Counted from the stretch's first letter, positions 1 through 12,146 are shown. The stretch is DNA of 64,000 nucleotides from Ypsolopha sequella (GCA_934047225.1 CAKOHE010000042.1:452001-516000); one strand, 5' to 3'. The notes: a model not told the origin generated them from the sequence alone. Numbers and translations are program-made.

Positions 1-332
1 GACGAATGCAAGTCATAGACAACCATAGTGTGAAAAACCCCTCAGCTAGATGTAGCAACAATTGGCACAAAAAGTTATGAGCATTTTTACATTATACCAT
101 GACCGTTACCTCTATGCCACGTCTTAGGCGCCGGGCAGCAAGGCGGGGGGAATAAAAGAAAGAGTAGCATGAGTTCACATGAGATTGATATTATCAGACA
201 GATCTTATGATATCAGTTTACAATATTTTCAAATTATAGTTTATTTCACTTAGCTTTGTATTAGTGTCATATTTTTAATAGATATATATACGAAGTTGTA
301 TCTCTATAGCTTAAAAATATTGAAAGTCTAGA

Positions 333-490
333 ATTGCGTTGATTAGGTGTACCACACCTTATTTGACAGGACTAAAGATAATTTAAGCATTCTGTCTCTT
401 TCTTTCTGTATCGAAAAGACAAAGACAGGACTCTCAAAATAAGATTAGTCCTGTCCAACAAGTCAAGTTGTGTTGCGCCGCATCAACACC
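333..490. mobile_element. Short inverted-repeat element (MITE), copy 1
   Basis: The segment starts with a GCGTTGATTAGGTGT-like end and finishes with GTTGTGTTGCGCCGCATCAA; the ends are imperfect reverse complements. The middle holds matching TTTGACAGGAC and GTCCTGTCCAAC blocks plus TCTTT/AAAGA tracts. A related copy sits at 29181-29305 with the same internal order. It has no coding capacity. The superfamily is unknown and no clear target duplication was found. Confidence 0.55.
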
Positions 491-947
491 ATTCCAAGAT
501 CTGTCAAACTATGTAAATTTCACACTAGTTGCTGTCCCACCCTGCAGCATATAGGTGCAGTACAAAGGTAATGTTCAAGGAATAGGAAAACTTTTTACTT
601 AAGCTTACATGTTTTAAAAATTAATGACAAATAAGAACTGTAAAGACTAATTTTCAATTAGATGCAGTGAAGTGAGTGTCCAGATACGGGATAAAGTAGT
701 ATGAGTAATGAAACAATACAGTTCATCTCGGTTTAGATAGTATTTCAGGTGGCAGGCTAAACACCTTAGAACAACATAGGTGCCAGGATAAATTATTCTA
801 TAAACATATTGGTAAGCAGTTAAGACTGTTCAGAACACCTCTGCCATAGGCTTGTCGTTTTCTACTACTAGCATAGCACATTATCCTAGCTAGCCCCCTG
901 CAAGCTCTAGGGCACAATAATATGTAAAAAGACGATTAAATACTAAC

Positions 948-1152
948 CAGTCTCGAAGAATTTACGTTTCAGTTTTATAATCTGCCAGTCTTCCGCAGGA
1001 TGTTCATGTTTTAAAAGCGATTTGTTGTACTGCGCAGAAAACTTACAATTCGGCCAAAAACTCTCGGTCTTCCGAGGTGTTAGCCAAACTGAACTGATTA
1101 TTACTATATTTCCACCAATGTCCTCATTTGCCTCTTCAGCAACCACATACAT
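948..1152 (-). CDS. First coding exon of an unidentified insect gene (DUF4806-type N-terminus suspected)
   Basis: Read on the minus strand, an ATG at 1152 opens 68 codons plus one base and runs straight into a strong splice donor (G|GTTAGT at 948/947), so this is a plausible phase-1 first coding exon. The peptide has the layout VSS-WL near residue 22, a FWP near residue 32, then an E/D-DW-x-x-x-x-L-K end. This resembles the N-terminal segment that insects repeatedly place before a DUF4806 domain (WL, then CxWPP, then a PxxDW motif). The resemblance is from memory of the family, not a search. The rest of the gene would lie leftwards, partly outside the window; no second exon was recognised between 1 and 940. 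The function of such proteins is not known. An alternative is an exon captured by a repeat. Confidence 0.5.
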
Positions 1153-2800
1153 GGTACTTTTCCGATTCCTCTAAACTCCAAGCAAACAAAAACAGAAGCC
1201 AAAATCCCAGAGTACCTATTCCTTGATATTAGCACACAACCCATAGGTACACAATCAACAAATAGGTACCTAAGGTGTATTACGTTTACAAATAATAATC
1301 TAAATCCACAACAACGTTAACAATACAGAAATAATTACAAAAAAATACCTTTATTTATCAAACAAATCAGAGCAAGGACGAACGCTTCGATGAATTTTGA
1401 CGTTTAAATCAGCGGGAAGAGAAATGCAGTGTTGCCAACTCTGATCTTGGAAAGAACGTAGGTCAAGTTGAATTAGGGAGAGTGTCGTTAAGGGGGCATG
1501 ATACCGGACTTGAAAATTATTCGCTTTTAAGCGCTGCCAGCGTTCCCCTTAGAGTGTAGATAAAGGGGTGGATAAAAAATATTTCAAAAAAAAATCTTTT
1601 TGCGACTTAAAAAACTTCAATTTTTATTATGCTCTTTATTTGCGCATCATGTACACTTAACTTTATCATTTTATGTCATGTCTTTTTATCTCAAGACTTA
1701 TATTTGTCGAGATATGTTAGAAAGAGATATAACTCATAACATAAATCTATTTATTATGTCTCGGAATACAGGGCTATTTTTGGACCCTTGCCAAAAGTAA
1801 ATATGATTTATGGAAAGACATAAAATTATTTTGTAAAAAAATAACGACTTTTCCTTTCTTTTTACGCCACTTTGTAAATCCCGAATTCCTAGTCACGGTC
1901 GGACACCCTTGCGCTCAACACGGTGGTGGATGACGGAGAGGATGGTGAGTGGGGTGGCCGGGTGACGTGCGCATGGTGAGCACCATTTTAATTTGTGTTG
2001 GGAAAAGTTAGTGAAAAAATGTACAAAAAAAATTTAATTTTTTATTTCATAAATTGATTGTACTCCTGCAATAATATAACGTAAAAAAAATTGGCTAGGG
2101 GTCCCAAAAGTAATCCTGTATATTAGTAGTATGAAAAAAGTCACATAACATGAATTTACAAGATAGAGCACCTCCTGTGCCGCCTCTAAATAGCCGTCAG
2201 TATAATCAACCCTACCATTAATATGACTTGAAATTTTGAAAATGTAGGTGGGACATTGAGATTTTTTACTTTTTTACTGTTTTTTACTTTTATAATTTTC
2301 ATTATATTTTGAAATTAATGATATTTAAGTCACATTTTAAAATAAATTTCTGCAATGAATAAGTTAACGGTTATATTTAAACACAATTCATTTGTTAAAA
2401 ATCCTTTAACAAATGGTAAAAAATTGTTGGTTGCTTGGGACAAGCCATTTTGCTAATGTACAAATTTTGTGAAAAATACCCAGATCTACACAAAAAGCCG
2501 TAAGGTTGGCAACACTGAAAATGCTGTCTATTATTTTTTATTAAGTTTTTACAGCTCTGGATTCGTATTCTTTGGAGTCACGCGTTATTTTTCAGTAGGT
2601 TACACCAACCTATTTTTTTACTATAATTAAGCGTTGATACCCCAAATTATAGATTTTCTCCAAATTTGGTAAATATCCCTTGCTACTTATAAAAATAAAA
2701 TACCTACCTATTTCAAAATCTTAGTTGTATCGTATAAACACGACAAAACATTCATTTTTAAGATGGTTGTCTTTTTTAATAGTTGTCAAGCAATAGACGA
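1153..2800. other. AT-rich intergenic stretch, no gene recognised
   Basis: This lies upstream of the minus-strand exon at 948-1152 and may hold its promoter and 5' UTR. Small open frames (for example 1600-1800) have no homologue I recognise and no splice context. Homopolymer runs and GC-poor sequence dominate. A GTTGCCAAC-type sequence at about 1432 and another near 2507 are frequent repeat edges in such genomes, but no complete element could be closed. Confidence 0.4.
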
Positions 2801-2809
2801 TTCACTAGC

Positions 2810-3020
2810 TCAGAATCGTCATTTGATGTCGTCATTTGAAGACGTCATTTAACGTGTAAGACGATACACAGCGCAGGGTCACGTCATTCGAAGACGTCAT
2901 TTACGGCCAATGACGTATTATAGCTATAAATGACGTCATAAAATGACGTCATTTAAGTCGAAGGACGTCATAGTTTAAAAGATGACGGCAGTTTGTCGTC
3001 ATTTTTCACGTGACCATGCA
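2810..3020. promoter_or_regulatory. Cluster of TGACGTCA / GACGTCATTT sites
   Basis: Within about 210 bp there are more than ten GACGTCAT or TCGTCATTT words in both orientations, including two complete palindromic TGACGTCA octamers at about 2930-2960. TGACGTCA is the cAMP-response element bound by CREB/ATF bZIP factors. The spacing is irregular, so this is not a simple tandem repeat. Either it is a dense bZIP-binding region upstream of the short frame at 3199-3399, or a repeat that happens to be made of this word. A functional role is inference only. Confidence 0.4.
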
Positions 3021-3198
3021 TGTTGCTTGGGGCGTTAGTGTTAGTGCTACGTCCGTACACTACACACGCGCGTTGCATGAAAACATAAAAGTACATTCGT
3101 GGAATAATTCTATAATTCGTTAAGTTAATCGTTGAATCTGTTTGTGTTGCCTTTATTTGTTGTTTTGTTGATTTAGTTTGTTAAAGTTTATTGTTGTT

Positions 3199-3399
3199 GT
3201 TATGCCTCGCGGTCGTTATAGCGTTTTAAGGCGACAATTTAGGAAAATGGTGAAGTTGACTCTTTGTCTATGGAAAATATGGACATTTTTAACCAGTATA
3301 ATGATGGTTGATTATCGAAATACTTTACTTCAAATACCTATATCTTATTTATTATTTTTCTATTCGCCTGATGATAAGGGGTCGAAATACAGCGCCTAA
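3199..3399 (+). other. Short open frame after the CRE-like cluster
   Basis: An ATG at about 3199 opens a 66-codon frame starting MPRGRYSVLRRQF. It lies about 180 bp downstream of the TGACGTCA cluster and is followed by AT-rich sequence with AATAAA words near 3455. The arginine-rich start looks more like the N-terminus of a transposon protein than random sequence, but no domain is recognised and the frame soon turns hydrophobic. It may be a truncated first exon or chance. Confidence 0.2.
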
Positions 3400-4311
3400 A
3401 ACCATTTAATTTAGTGTTTATATTTATGTATTTGTTATAACCAAATCATAATTAAATAAATAGTCATACCTATTTCTGTTAAAAGTTCGTTCTTAATATA
3501 ATAACTTACTATTGTGCGTCTCATTTGGTGCGTCAGTATTTATATAAATTTAAGTAACATGTACCTCTTTTTGTAGCACTATTGTGCCCCTAATATCTCG
3601 TGTTTAACAATAAGGTAATTTTTTTAATTTTGTTCTTGAAATTGTTTTGTTCTCTTAAGTTAATAATACTTCATCAGTAAGTGCTTTCACTGTTAATGTC
3701 TCGTAATTTTATATATAGCACACTATGTAATAGTTTTCGAGAACCTATTTTTGTCTATAATAATCTGTTTAATGTTTAGGTTTCTTCCGTCATACTCGTA
3801 GTTAACCCAACTAAAAACTCGAGTGAACAGACTCACGATTGTGCCTTTACTATTTCATGTTTAATATCAAGTTACATAATAACGTACTTCTTGAAAATGT
3901 TCTGTTCTTTTAAGTATAAGTCTAATAAACTAATAAGTCTGTTAATCTTTAACTGTTAACGCTTCGGTATTTTTATAAAGATATACTGTGTGATAATTTT
4001 GGAAAAACTATCTGTCTATAATAAGTCTACTTATCATTTCACTGTTTGTATTTTCTTGTAAGACTGTTTGTTTTTCAAAATAAAATAAAAATAAAAATAT
4101 ACAAAAAATAAAAAGCCCTGAAACGGGGTTTTATAAAAAATGTTTTTTTAACATATAATTAATTTATAATAGATTTCCAGCACGATCGTGTCTACTGCCA
4201 CTTTATTGTTTAAATGAAGGTTACAGTTGCCAAAGTGGATAAAATTATAGTAATTTTTACTTTTATCAGGCCTGTTTTTATTCTCACTGAGACAATACGT
4301 GTAGTTAAAAA

Positions 4312-4500
4312 AACCAGCCAAGTGCGAGTCAGACTCGCGTACCTAGGTTTCCGTATTGTGGATGATAAATTTAATTTTGTAATTTTTTTTCGTGAATTTC
4401 TCAACCGCTTTATTTTTCCTGTAATCTTTACGTAAACACATATTACCATGATTTTTTTTCATATTTTTCGGACTACCAGTTTTGGAGATAAGGGGGAGGA
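4312..4500 (+). repeat. Dispersed GCGAGTC-GACTCGC repeat, copy 1
   Basis: The copy begins CCAAGTGCGAGTCAGACTCG and continues through a TTCCGTATTGTGGATGATAA block to a GATAAGGGGGAGGAC tail. The same order occurs inverted at 19625-19840 and in part at 62302-62430; a longer relative is at 30328-30610. GCGAGTC followed by GACTCGC is a near-palindrome. The family is very common in lepidopteran genomes; its class is unclear. Confidence 0.7.
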
Positions 4501-4632
4501 CATAAATTTTTTGTGGTTTCTCAAAAATTTCTCGAAATAGATGCAATTAAATGTAGTCAAAGTATATATTTTTACTGTCAGCTTTTTAATACCTACAATT
4601 TGATACCCATAATATATTTTTATACAATATAT

Positions 4633-4901
4633 ACAAGGTGACTTTTCACACCGTCCAAATTCATACTGAAGGCTTGGTAAGTAATCAATATCATGAATCA
4701 ATAACAATTTTTGTAAAATTCGTACGATGAAATTTCGACTTCCCATAGTAATTTACTCCCAATCCTGAGTGAATCACTATGGGGAGTCGAAATTTCATTT
4801 TATGAATAAAAAAAATTTCAAAATCGTTATTGGTTCATGATGCTGATCACTTACCAAGGCTCAAGTATGAATTTGGACGATGTTCACAAATTCACCTTGT
4901 A
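4633..4901. mobile_element. Palindromic element with ACAAGGTGA ends, copy 1
   Basis: The left half (ACAAGGTGA, then CGTCCAAATTCATACTGA, then CTTGGTAAGT) is mirrored by the right half (ACTTACCAAGG, then GTATGAATTTGGACGATG, then TCACCTTGT). The arms are about 125 bp around a short centre, so a transcript would fold into a long hairpin. Copies of the same family are at 60029-60220, 16440-17070 (interrupted) and weakly at 40887-41115. Flanks are TATA-rich, consistent with a TA-type target, but this is not proven. Confidence 0.75.
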
Positions 4902-5207
4902 TATATTTCTCATTTGTGCTCAACTTTTTTTAAATCGCCATAGTTTTCCTGTAATTGGCCAGTTATGATCTATAATCGAAATTATTTTCATATTTTTCGG
5001 TCTACCAGTTTACCAGTGTTATTCGGAGATAAGGGGGGGGACATACATATTTTCGTGTTTTTTTAAAGATTTCTCGAAACCATATATATATATATATATA
5101 ATTATAATTCTATATAAAAATTAAAGAAATAAGCCGATAAAGGTAATATAAATTTATTTAATACTATAGGTTACATATACATGCTTACCTCCGCCCATTC
5201 TATTGCG

Positions 5208-7004
5208 CTTTTAAATTTGTTTCTGATTGATTTCTAGTTTGTAATGCATTCTAATAATAATATCTGTTACATACTAAAACTTATACTATACAAATTACTT
5301 ATATCTATTACTTATGTATATTATACAAGGCTTTTCTTTTAAATTTGTTTCTGATTGATTTCTAGTTTGTAATGCATTCTAATAATAATATCTGTTACAT
5401 ACTGAAACTTATACTATACAAATTACTTATATCTATTACTTATGTATATTATACAAGGCTTTTCTTTTAAATTTGTTTCTGATTGATTTCTAGTTTGTAA
5501 TGCATTCTAATAATAATATCTGTTACATACTAAAACTTATACTATACAAATTACTTATATCTATTACTTATGTATATTATACAAGGCTTTTCTTTTAAAT
5601 TTGTTTCTGATTGATTTCTAGTTTGTAATGCATTCTAATAATAATATCTGTTACATACTAAAACTTATACTATACAAATTACTTATATCTATTACTTATG
5701 TATATTATACAAGGCTTTTCTTTTAAATTTGTTTCTGATTGATTTCTAGTTTGTAATGCATTCTAATAATAATATCTGTTACATACTACAACTTATACTA
5801 TACAAATTACTTATATCTATTACTTATGTATATTATACAAGGCTTTTCTTTTAAATTTGTTTCTGATTGATTTCTAGTTTGTAATGCATTCTAATAATAA
5901 TATCTGTTACATACTAAAACTTATACTATACAAATTACTTATATCTATTACTTATGTATATTATACAAGGCTTTTCTTTTAAATTTGTTTCTGATTGATT
6001 TCTAGTTTGTAATGCATTCTAATAATAATATCTGTTACATACTAAAACTTATACTATACAAATTACTTATATCTATTACTTATGTATATTATACAAGGCT
6101 TTTCTTTTAAATTTGTTTCTGATTGATTTCTAGTTTGTAATGCATTCTAATAATAATATCTGTTACATACTAAAACTTATACTATACAAATTACTTATAT
6201 CTATTACTTATGTATATTATACAAGGCTTTTCTTTTAAATTTGTTTCTGATTGATTTCTAGTTTGTAATGCATTCTAATAATAATATCTGTTACATACTA
6301 AAACTTATACTATACAAATTACTTATATCTATTACTTATGTATATTATACAAGGCTTTTCTTTTAAATTTGTTTCTGATTGATTTCTAGTTTGTAATGCA
6401 TTCTAATAATAATATCTGTTACATACTAAAACTTATACTATACAAATTACTTATATCTATTACTTATGTATATTATACAAGGCTTTTCTTTTAAATTTGT
6501 TTCTGATTGATTTCTAGTTTGTAATGCATTCTAATAATAATATCTGTTACATACTAAAACTTATACTATACAAATTACTTATATCTATTACTTATGTATA
6601 TTATACAAGGCTTTTCTTTTAAATTTGTTTCTGATTGATTTCTAGTTTGTAATGCATTCTAATAATAATATCTGTTACATACTAAAACTTATACTATACA
6701 AATTACTTATATCTATTACTTATGTATATTATACAAGGCTTTTCTTTTAAATTTGTTTCTGATTGATTTCTAGTTTGTAATGCATTCTAATAATAATATC
6801 TGTTACATACTAAAACTTATACTATACAAATTACTTATATCTATTACTTATGTATATTATACAAGGCTTTTCTTTTAAATTTGTTTCTGATTGATTTCTA
6901 GTTTGTAATGCATTTTAATAATAATATCTGTTACATACTAAAACTTATACTATACAAATTACTTATATCTATTACTTATGTATATTATACAAGGCTTTTC
7001 TTCT
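5208..7004. repeat. 128-bp tandem array, 14 copies
   Basis: The word CTTTTCTTTTAAATTTG recurs exactly every 128 bp (5331, 5459, 5587 and so on to 6867, with a last partial at 6995), and the first copy enters at 5208. Units are nearly identical; I see only single-base differences, such as ACTGAAACTT near 5401, ACTACAACTT near 5785 and CATTTTAATA near 6911. The unit is about 75% AT, with no open frame, and carries the palindrome TGTATATTATACA. The uniformity implies recent expansion or ongoing homogenisation. It stops 1-2 bases before a TTAA-flanked element. Confidence 0.95.
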
Positions 7005-7009
7005 CTTAA

Positions 7010-7435
7010 GGCGCTACGGAAAAAAATCGACACTTTGAGAACTTGCATATCTACTTCGGTAAATAATATAATTATTTTGATCATTTAATAATATACTATT
7101 TAGTATATTATTTTGGAATCTTTTTCTAGGGATCTGTTAAAACAGAAACGCGATTGGAGAAATTCGGCTCGATAGAAATGTTTGTTAAAATTAGGTCTTT
7201 TTCGACATCAATTCTCCTGGTTTGACAATTTAGAATGACATATGGACTGCAAATATATTTTATTAGATGGGTTTTAACGGTATCTAGGACCTGGTTAAAC
7301 GAAATTTTGATAGCAACTTTAGTACATTTTATATTAATAAAAAACCAACTTTTTGCTACTTTTCCACGAATCCTCCGCACTGAGGGTTTTTTCGCATATG
7401 GAGTAATAGGGACGCTAAAACTTTTACATATCGCC
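7010..7435. mobile_element. TTAA-flanked non-autonomous element (piggyBac-type ends)
   Basis: The segment starts GGCGCTACGG and ends CATATCGCC and is flanked on both sides by TTAA (7006-7009 and 7436-7439), the target used by the piggyBac superfamily. Relatives with the same ends are at 13009-13788. Internally, 7110-7210 shares a GGGA-TGTTAAAACAGAAACG block with the palindrome at 16741-16940. There is no transposase. The superfamily call rests only on target and termini. Confidence 0.6.
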
Positions 7436-7439
7436 TTAA

Positions 7440-8330
7440 TACGTAATAAGAGGAATATTAAATTTATATCTATATTAAAACATAAACATCAAGTTTTCAT
7501 AACAGCAATCGTACTAGGCGCCTGTACACTAAAATATGCAAGTCCATTAGTCATAAAGTAATTCACGACAGTAATATTTCCCTGCTGGGACGTTTCTCAG
7601 GCTGTCTCTATTCGCTGATATTTCGTTATAATTTCTCAAGGAAACGGGCTGATTCTGAATTTTTAATCCAATGAAGAAAGGAAAACAGTGCGAAGTATTT
7701 TGTAAGTCATACATTTTGTAAGTCATAGTAACACAAAAATGTATAGCTGGAAAACGTACCAGATGACGGATGTCCACCCAAGTCTACAATACTTTCTACG
7801 ACTTCTAAGCTTTTCTGAAAAAAATATCTCTATATTTACACAGGACTGTACTCAGGTTCAGGATTAATAGTTATTGAAATCTTGACCAAAGTACGACTAT
7901 ACGTCGTAAAAGTATTTGGTGACAAGTGGGTATACAAGTGTTTCACAATTCAGTTGACATTCGGAACACTTGTGATTGTCCATCAGAGACACCATGTTCT
8001 GATCAAAGATTTCAAAAGTAAAGATAAGCCCTTTTCTAACTATGACAGCACCAAAATGTTTCCACATTTAAATGGTTGACGCTCACACGTTTGGAATCAA
8101 TGCTCATCTGAACACAGTGACACTTAGACGCTTAAAGTTAATCATTTTAACAGCTTTAATAGTCTGATCAGTTTGCTGACCGTAGGTAGACAAATTGCGC
8201 ACTCATAAGTGTGCGCGCGTCGGCATTATGCATTCAAAAACAATGCAATAGATTTTAGGTGCCAGGGCTCATCTAAACTTTTGAAATGTTTGGTTCTGAT
8301 ACGGTATCTGATTTTGTTTTTTATTACTTA
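7440..8330. other. Intergenic stretch, nothing firm
   Basis: Short frames (7882-8079 plus, 7547-7777 minus) carry no recognisable motif or splice signals. I see no RNA gene or closed repeat here. Confidence 0.35.
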
Positions 8331-8331
8331 T

Positions 8332-8590
8332 GTGTCTGAGTAGCAGAACGCTTACCTGCTAATTCAGAGGTCGTGGGTTCAATCTTCGGAAGGCACTTTA
8401 ATCTATCGGTATATTTGTGCCAAGTACGGCGATAGGATCACCGCCCTTCACGTTTGGGACGTAATAATCGTCGGTGAAAAGCGGGTGCACCAAGTGTATA
8501 CTTTGACTTACATTTCACAGTTCCCACTTGGGAATACCTCTGACACTCTCTTGGGGGATGGTATCGTGGCGATAATTATGTCATAAAATA
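8332..8590 (+). mobile_element. tRNA-derived SINE, copy 1 (diverged)
   Basis: A tRNA-like head contains a B-box-like GGGTTCAATC at about 8376. It is followed by the body shared with the copies at 24160 and 30040: GTACGGCGATAGG, then TTGGGACGTAATAATCGTCG, then GGTGAAAAGCGGGTG, then an AATACCTCTGACA tail. The shared order in three places shows a dispersed family. The A box is poor, so this copy is probably old. Confidence 0.7.
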
Positions 8591-8819
8591 TTAAGGTTGT
8601 AAGAGATGCAACGGATGTACCTTTTTAGTTTTGATCTTTATTTTCTTTTACATAAATCGAAATCAAACGTTTAAGAGCCTTTTATTTTTTATATGTTATA
8701 TTCCACATAAATATAAATACATAATTAAATGGCTTTTTTTTTTTTTTTTATTCTATAAACCTTTACTTCTAAAGGACTCAAATCAACCTGCCCATTAATA
8801 CGCAGGTCCTTTTTTTTAA

Positions 8820-8925
8820 ACATCTACGCAATGCTTTAAGCGCTATATTTCAAACCCTCAGTGGGGTCGTCATCAGGCGAATGATGACGACCCCACTGAG
8901 GGGTCAAAATATAGCGCTTAAAGCC
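8820..8925. repeat. Hairpin around GTCGTCATCAGG
   Basis: The left arm (TTTAAGCGCTATATTT, then CCCTCAGTGGGGTCGTCAT) is mirrored by the right arm (ATGATGACGACCCCACTGAG, then AAATATAGCGCTTAAA). Arms are about 45 bp around a 10-base loop. It is a small palindromic insertion with no coding content. Confidence 0.65.
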
Positions 8926-9239
8926 ATTTAATTATGTATTTATATTTATGTTTAAAAACAGTGATATTTTAAAAGTATCAGAATTGATACAGAACATCTT
9001 CATCAAAGAATAAGAGTTCCAGAGTGATTGCGAAACCCGGGGTCCTAGGTTCAACTCGGAAACACTGACACCATAGATTATACTGCAGTATAGTGAGTTT
9101 TCAATACTGATGATTAACTCAATATGCAATAAAAATCAAATTCAATGAAATATTAGAATTAATTGTACCCTTCTTTTACTTTTGAAATTGTCTATTTACT
9201 TTGTTTTTGGTGTGCAATAAAGAATATTGTATTGTAAGC

Positions 9240-9720
9240 AACATAATTCGTAGAATATTTCCGTGAGTCAGTAGACCTTAGGGTATTTTCCCCTAAATTT
9301 AGGGATTTTTTTTCATGTTTAGGGGATTTTTTGGGGTATAAAATTTTTTAAGGTATTGTTTAGGGGAAATTTATTTGGACCGAATTTTGGGTTTAGGATG
9401 CATATGTCCGAACGTGATGTACAGTTCTCTATCGCTAGCGTCAACAATAGATATGTATTTTTGTAAGACATTTTTCTGTTTTGACTTTGATTCTTTAAAA
9501 ATGGACGCTATTAATGACTGTTTTAAAGTTACTGAAATATTTGTAGTTAAATAAACTGATAAATTGAAAACAATAATAGTTAACCTTAAATTGTGTTTTA
9601 CTTTTAATTTAAATGCTTAGGGGAAAAAAGTCTGGAAAGTGTCAAATTTAGAGGATTTTTACAAGGAGTTAGGGGGGAAACCAAAATCCGAGGGTGACAG
9701 CACTGCCGTGAGTTCTCTGT
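9240..9720. other. Block rich in TTAGGGG/CCCCTAA words
   Basis: Between about 9285 and 9390, and again at 9610-9690, TTAGGGG, AGGGGATT and CCCCTAAA words recur irregularly. Insect telomeres use TTAGG in tandem, but here the words are scattered and interrupted, so this is not a telomeric tract. It may be a degraded repeat with ends near 9270 and 9700; no coding frame is seen. Confidence 0.3.
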
Positions 9721-10333
9721 ATTAAAAATTAGTCTCTGAATAGCGTGGCAGCAGTGGCAAATCATAACGAGCATACGTTAATAGCCATATCACGGAACAA
9801 TGGGAAAGCTGGCAACTTGTCTTGAAAGAGGGATTAGTCAACTTTAGTCCTGTAGCTAGCACGCGCCAGAGATAAAGCTTATATCTATCCTAATTGCGCT
9901 CTCACGCATACCGCGTTTGTCATTGTGCGACAGAGCAAGTATGATCGAAAGATTCGAAAGACACTGTATCTACAGCGAGTGCTAGACTCCCAGGACGGCG
10001 ATTCTGGTAAGTGCGAAAAAATTTGCTACGGCAGATTTCGAGTGGATTTTCTTTGGATATTATTGATTTTTCTGCTTTCGCAATTTTTGTGCACGCGCCA
10101 GCATCGCCGTCCTGACTTACAATAAGGACTGCTACAAACGAAGCTTATTAATCTGTAAGATGGATCTGTGGCACGATCTGGACTGCGATCTATTGTTTTA
10201 GCGATAATGAGAATTCAGAGGGTTAATTTGGGCTTATTAATATACGCAAAATATCACAGCATACTGGATAAAAAATTATCATTTTAGGCTCATATAAATA
10301 AAATTACGAAATAAGCTTATTGCATGCTAGGTT

Positions 10334-10579
10334 TTGTTATGCCTCCATGCATGGTTTTTAAGAATGTGGAAACATTCAAGGTATTTTGCATATTTTAGGA
10401 GCATCCTGGCGTATGCTTCATCCATATGGAATCCTCAATACATTGATATGATACAACGAATCCAAAATAAGTTCATTATATACGCAAACTATACATTACC
10501 TCCAGACTCCAAAACTTCAGCCTTATTTCTCTTAAGGATAGACAAACCTCTCATGACATTGAACTTTTATATAAAATAA
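10334..10579 (+). pseudogene. LINE (jockey/CR1-type) ORF2 fragment, C-terminal part of the reverse transcriptase
   Basis: The frame encodes a stretch with AYASSIWNPQ, then IQRIQNKFI, then a short Leu-rich end. In jockey- and CR1-like LINEs the thumb region carries LEYxSxVWxP, then IExIQRKF, so this is recognisable as a remnant of about 60 residues. No polymerase core (YADD) and no endonuclease are nearby. The fragment ends with a stop at 10577-10579. It is clearly dead. Confidence 0.6.
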
Positions 10580-10652
10580 TTGTTAATAGTTGATACCCGC
10601 AAATGGCTAAATTAATTTCCGTTGTGTGTCAAAGGCAACAAGAAGCTTAAGC

Positions 10653-11032
10653 GTCGGCGTTCCGAGATTCGGGGTTATGGCTTTTTAAGACGGTAAAAAT
10701 TAAAATTTCTGGTCAAAATAAATACCTTACAAGATGAAATGCAGGTTCATTAAAAAAATCACGGCACTAATGTATAGTAACTTCAGAAAAAAAACAGGAA
10801 TTTCAAGAAAATCTCGTGAATAGCATTGCGGCGCTACGGGTGTAACCAGAACTTGAATATCCTGTTTTTTTTCTGAAGTTAATATACATTAGTGCCAAGA
10901 TTTTTTTTAATGAACCTGTACTTCATCTTGTAAGGTAACAAGTGGTATTTATTTTGTTCAGAAATTAATATTTTACTATCTTAAAAAGCCATAACCCCGA
11001 ACCCTGTTTTGCCCAATCTCGGAACTCCGACC
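10653..11032. mobile_element. Foldback element with about 160-bp inverted arms
   Basis: Left-arm landmarks (GTTCCGAGATTCGGGGTTAT, GGCTTTTTAAGA, ACCTTACAAGATGAA, CACTAATGTATA) occur in reverse complement and reverse order in the right arm (TATACATTAGTG, TTCATCTTGTAAGG, TCTTAAAAAGCC, ATAACCCCGAA, TCTCGGAAC). A loop of about 60 bp lies near 10830. No coding frame. Confidence 0.75.
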
Positions 11033-11034
11033 CT

Positions 11035-12140
11035 GAAGATTGATTTTTGTGCCATTAACCACACAAAATTATAATTAGTAAATTGCTTTTTATATGAGAC
11101 GTGTAATTTATACAACAAAAAATTTAATGATATTGATTTATTTAATGTATAACTATAAGAATCAAAATTTTAAGATTGTTTGTGTTGAATTTTTCATTTT
11201 ATTTAAATTTTCATACTTTAACTTTAACTTCCTTGTGTCTTGAAACTGTACTGCTTGTTTTTCATCTGTTTGTCTCTTGTGGAAACTTTGTTGGTTTGTT
11301 TGTGTATTTTTTCATGTAATAAACATTTTTATTGAAAACAATTTGAAGTTCTAATATACAGAAACCAATTTAAACTTTGCGATGGCAGCACATTACATAG
11401 GTAATAAGGTTTTGTTGAATAACTATTGAGTGAATTTTGAATTTAAGTTCTCTGTTTCGATTAATTAGAAAAAGGCGGGTTTTTCACAATCCGACTGCGA
11501 AACCGCTCTTCAACAGTCTTTTTGGTGAAATATTAGTTGTTGGCCGCAATCTTTTACAACTACTCGCACCAAGAGACTTATCAAACCACCCTAGTAAATA
11601 AAAATAAAAATAAATTTATTTCTAAGATTTGTAATCAATTTCCTTACTGGTACTTATGTTATAGTAGAAGCGTAAATACAATATATACATATTTTTTCAT
11701 TTAAATACACTACCAATAAACTAATAATAAAATAAATAATTGAAACACTACTCTTACATAATTTCAATAATACGTCTTTATTTAACCCAAGGGTTGCCTG
11801 GAAGATATTGCTATTAGCAACAAGTGCCGCCTTGTACATTTGTTGTGTTTGTTTGTTTTAAGGTAATTTTTTTCTTTGTGTAGTGTAATAATTAAATTAA
11901 TTAGCTTTGCAATAAAAAATTTATAAAAACATGGTGAAAAACTGTTCATTTAAACTTTTTTAACCAAGAACAACCCTAAAAAAGGCAATCTATAACTAAG
12001 GATTTACTGCAGTGCAGGCTAGGGCCTCCATTTAGCTAGATTTTAAAAAGCTCCACTGATTTTCCCACGGATGCTGCAAGGCATTGTCTTTAGTGTTGCG
12101 AATTAAACACGGAGTTCATCGATAATCGAGGGTTTATTTC
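11035..12140. other. AT-rich intergenic stretch
   Basis: I see no gene, RNA gene or clear repeat. There are several AATAAA words and the short minus frame at 11654-11839 has no recognisable motif. Confidence 0.35.
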
Positions 12141-12146
12141 AGTCAC

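Noticed and set aside
5208..7004. CRISPR-like array
   Set aside because: Units are contiguous and nearly identical with no variable spacers, and the setting is eukaryotic.
9285..9690. Insect telomeric TTAGG tract
   Set aside because: TTAGGGG words are scattered and not in tandem.
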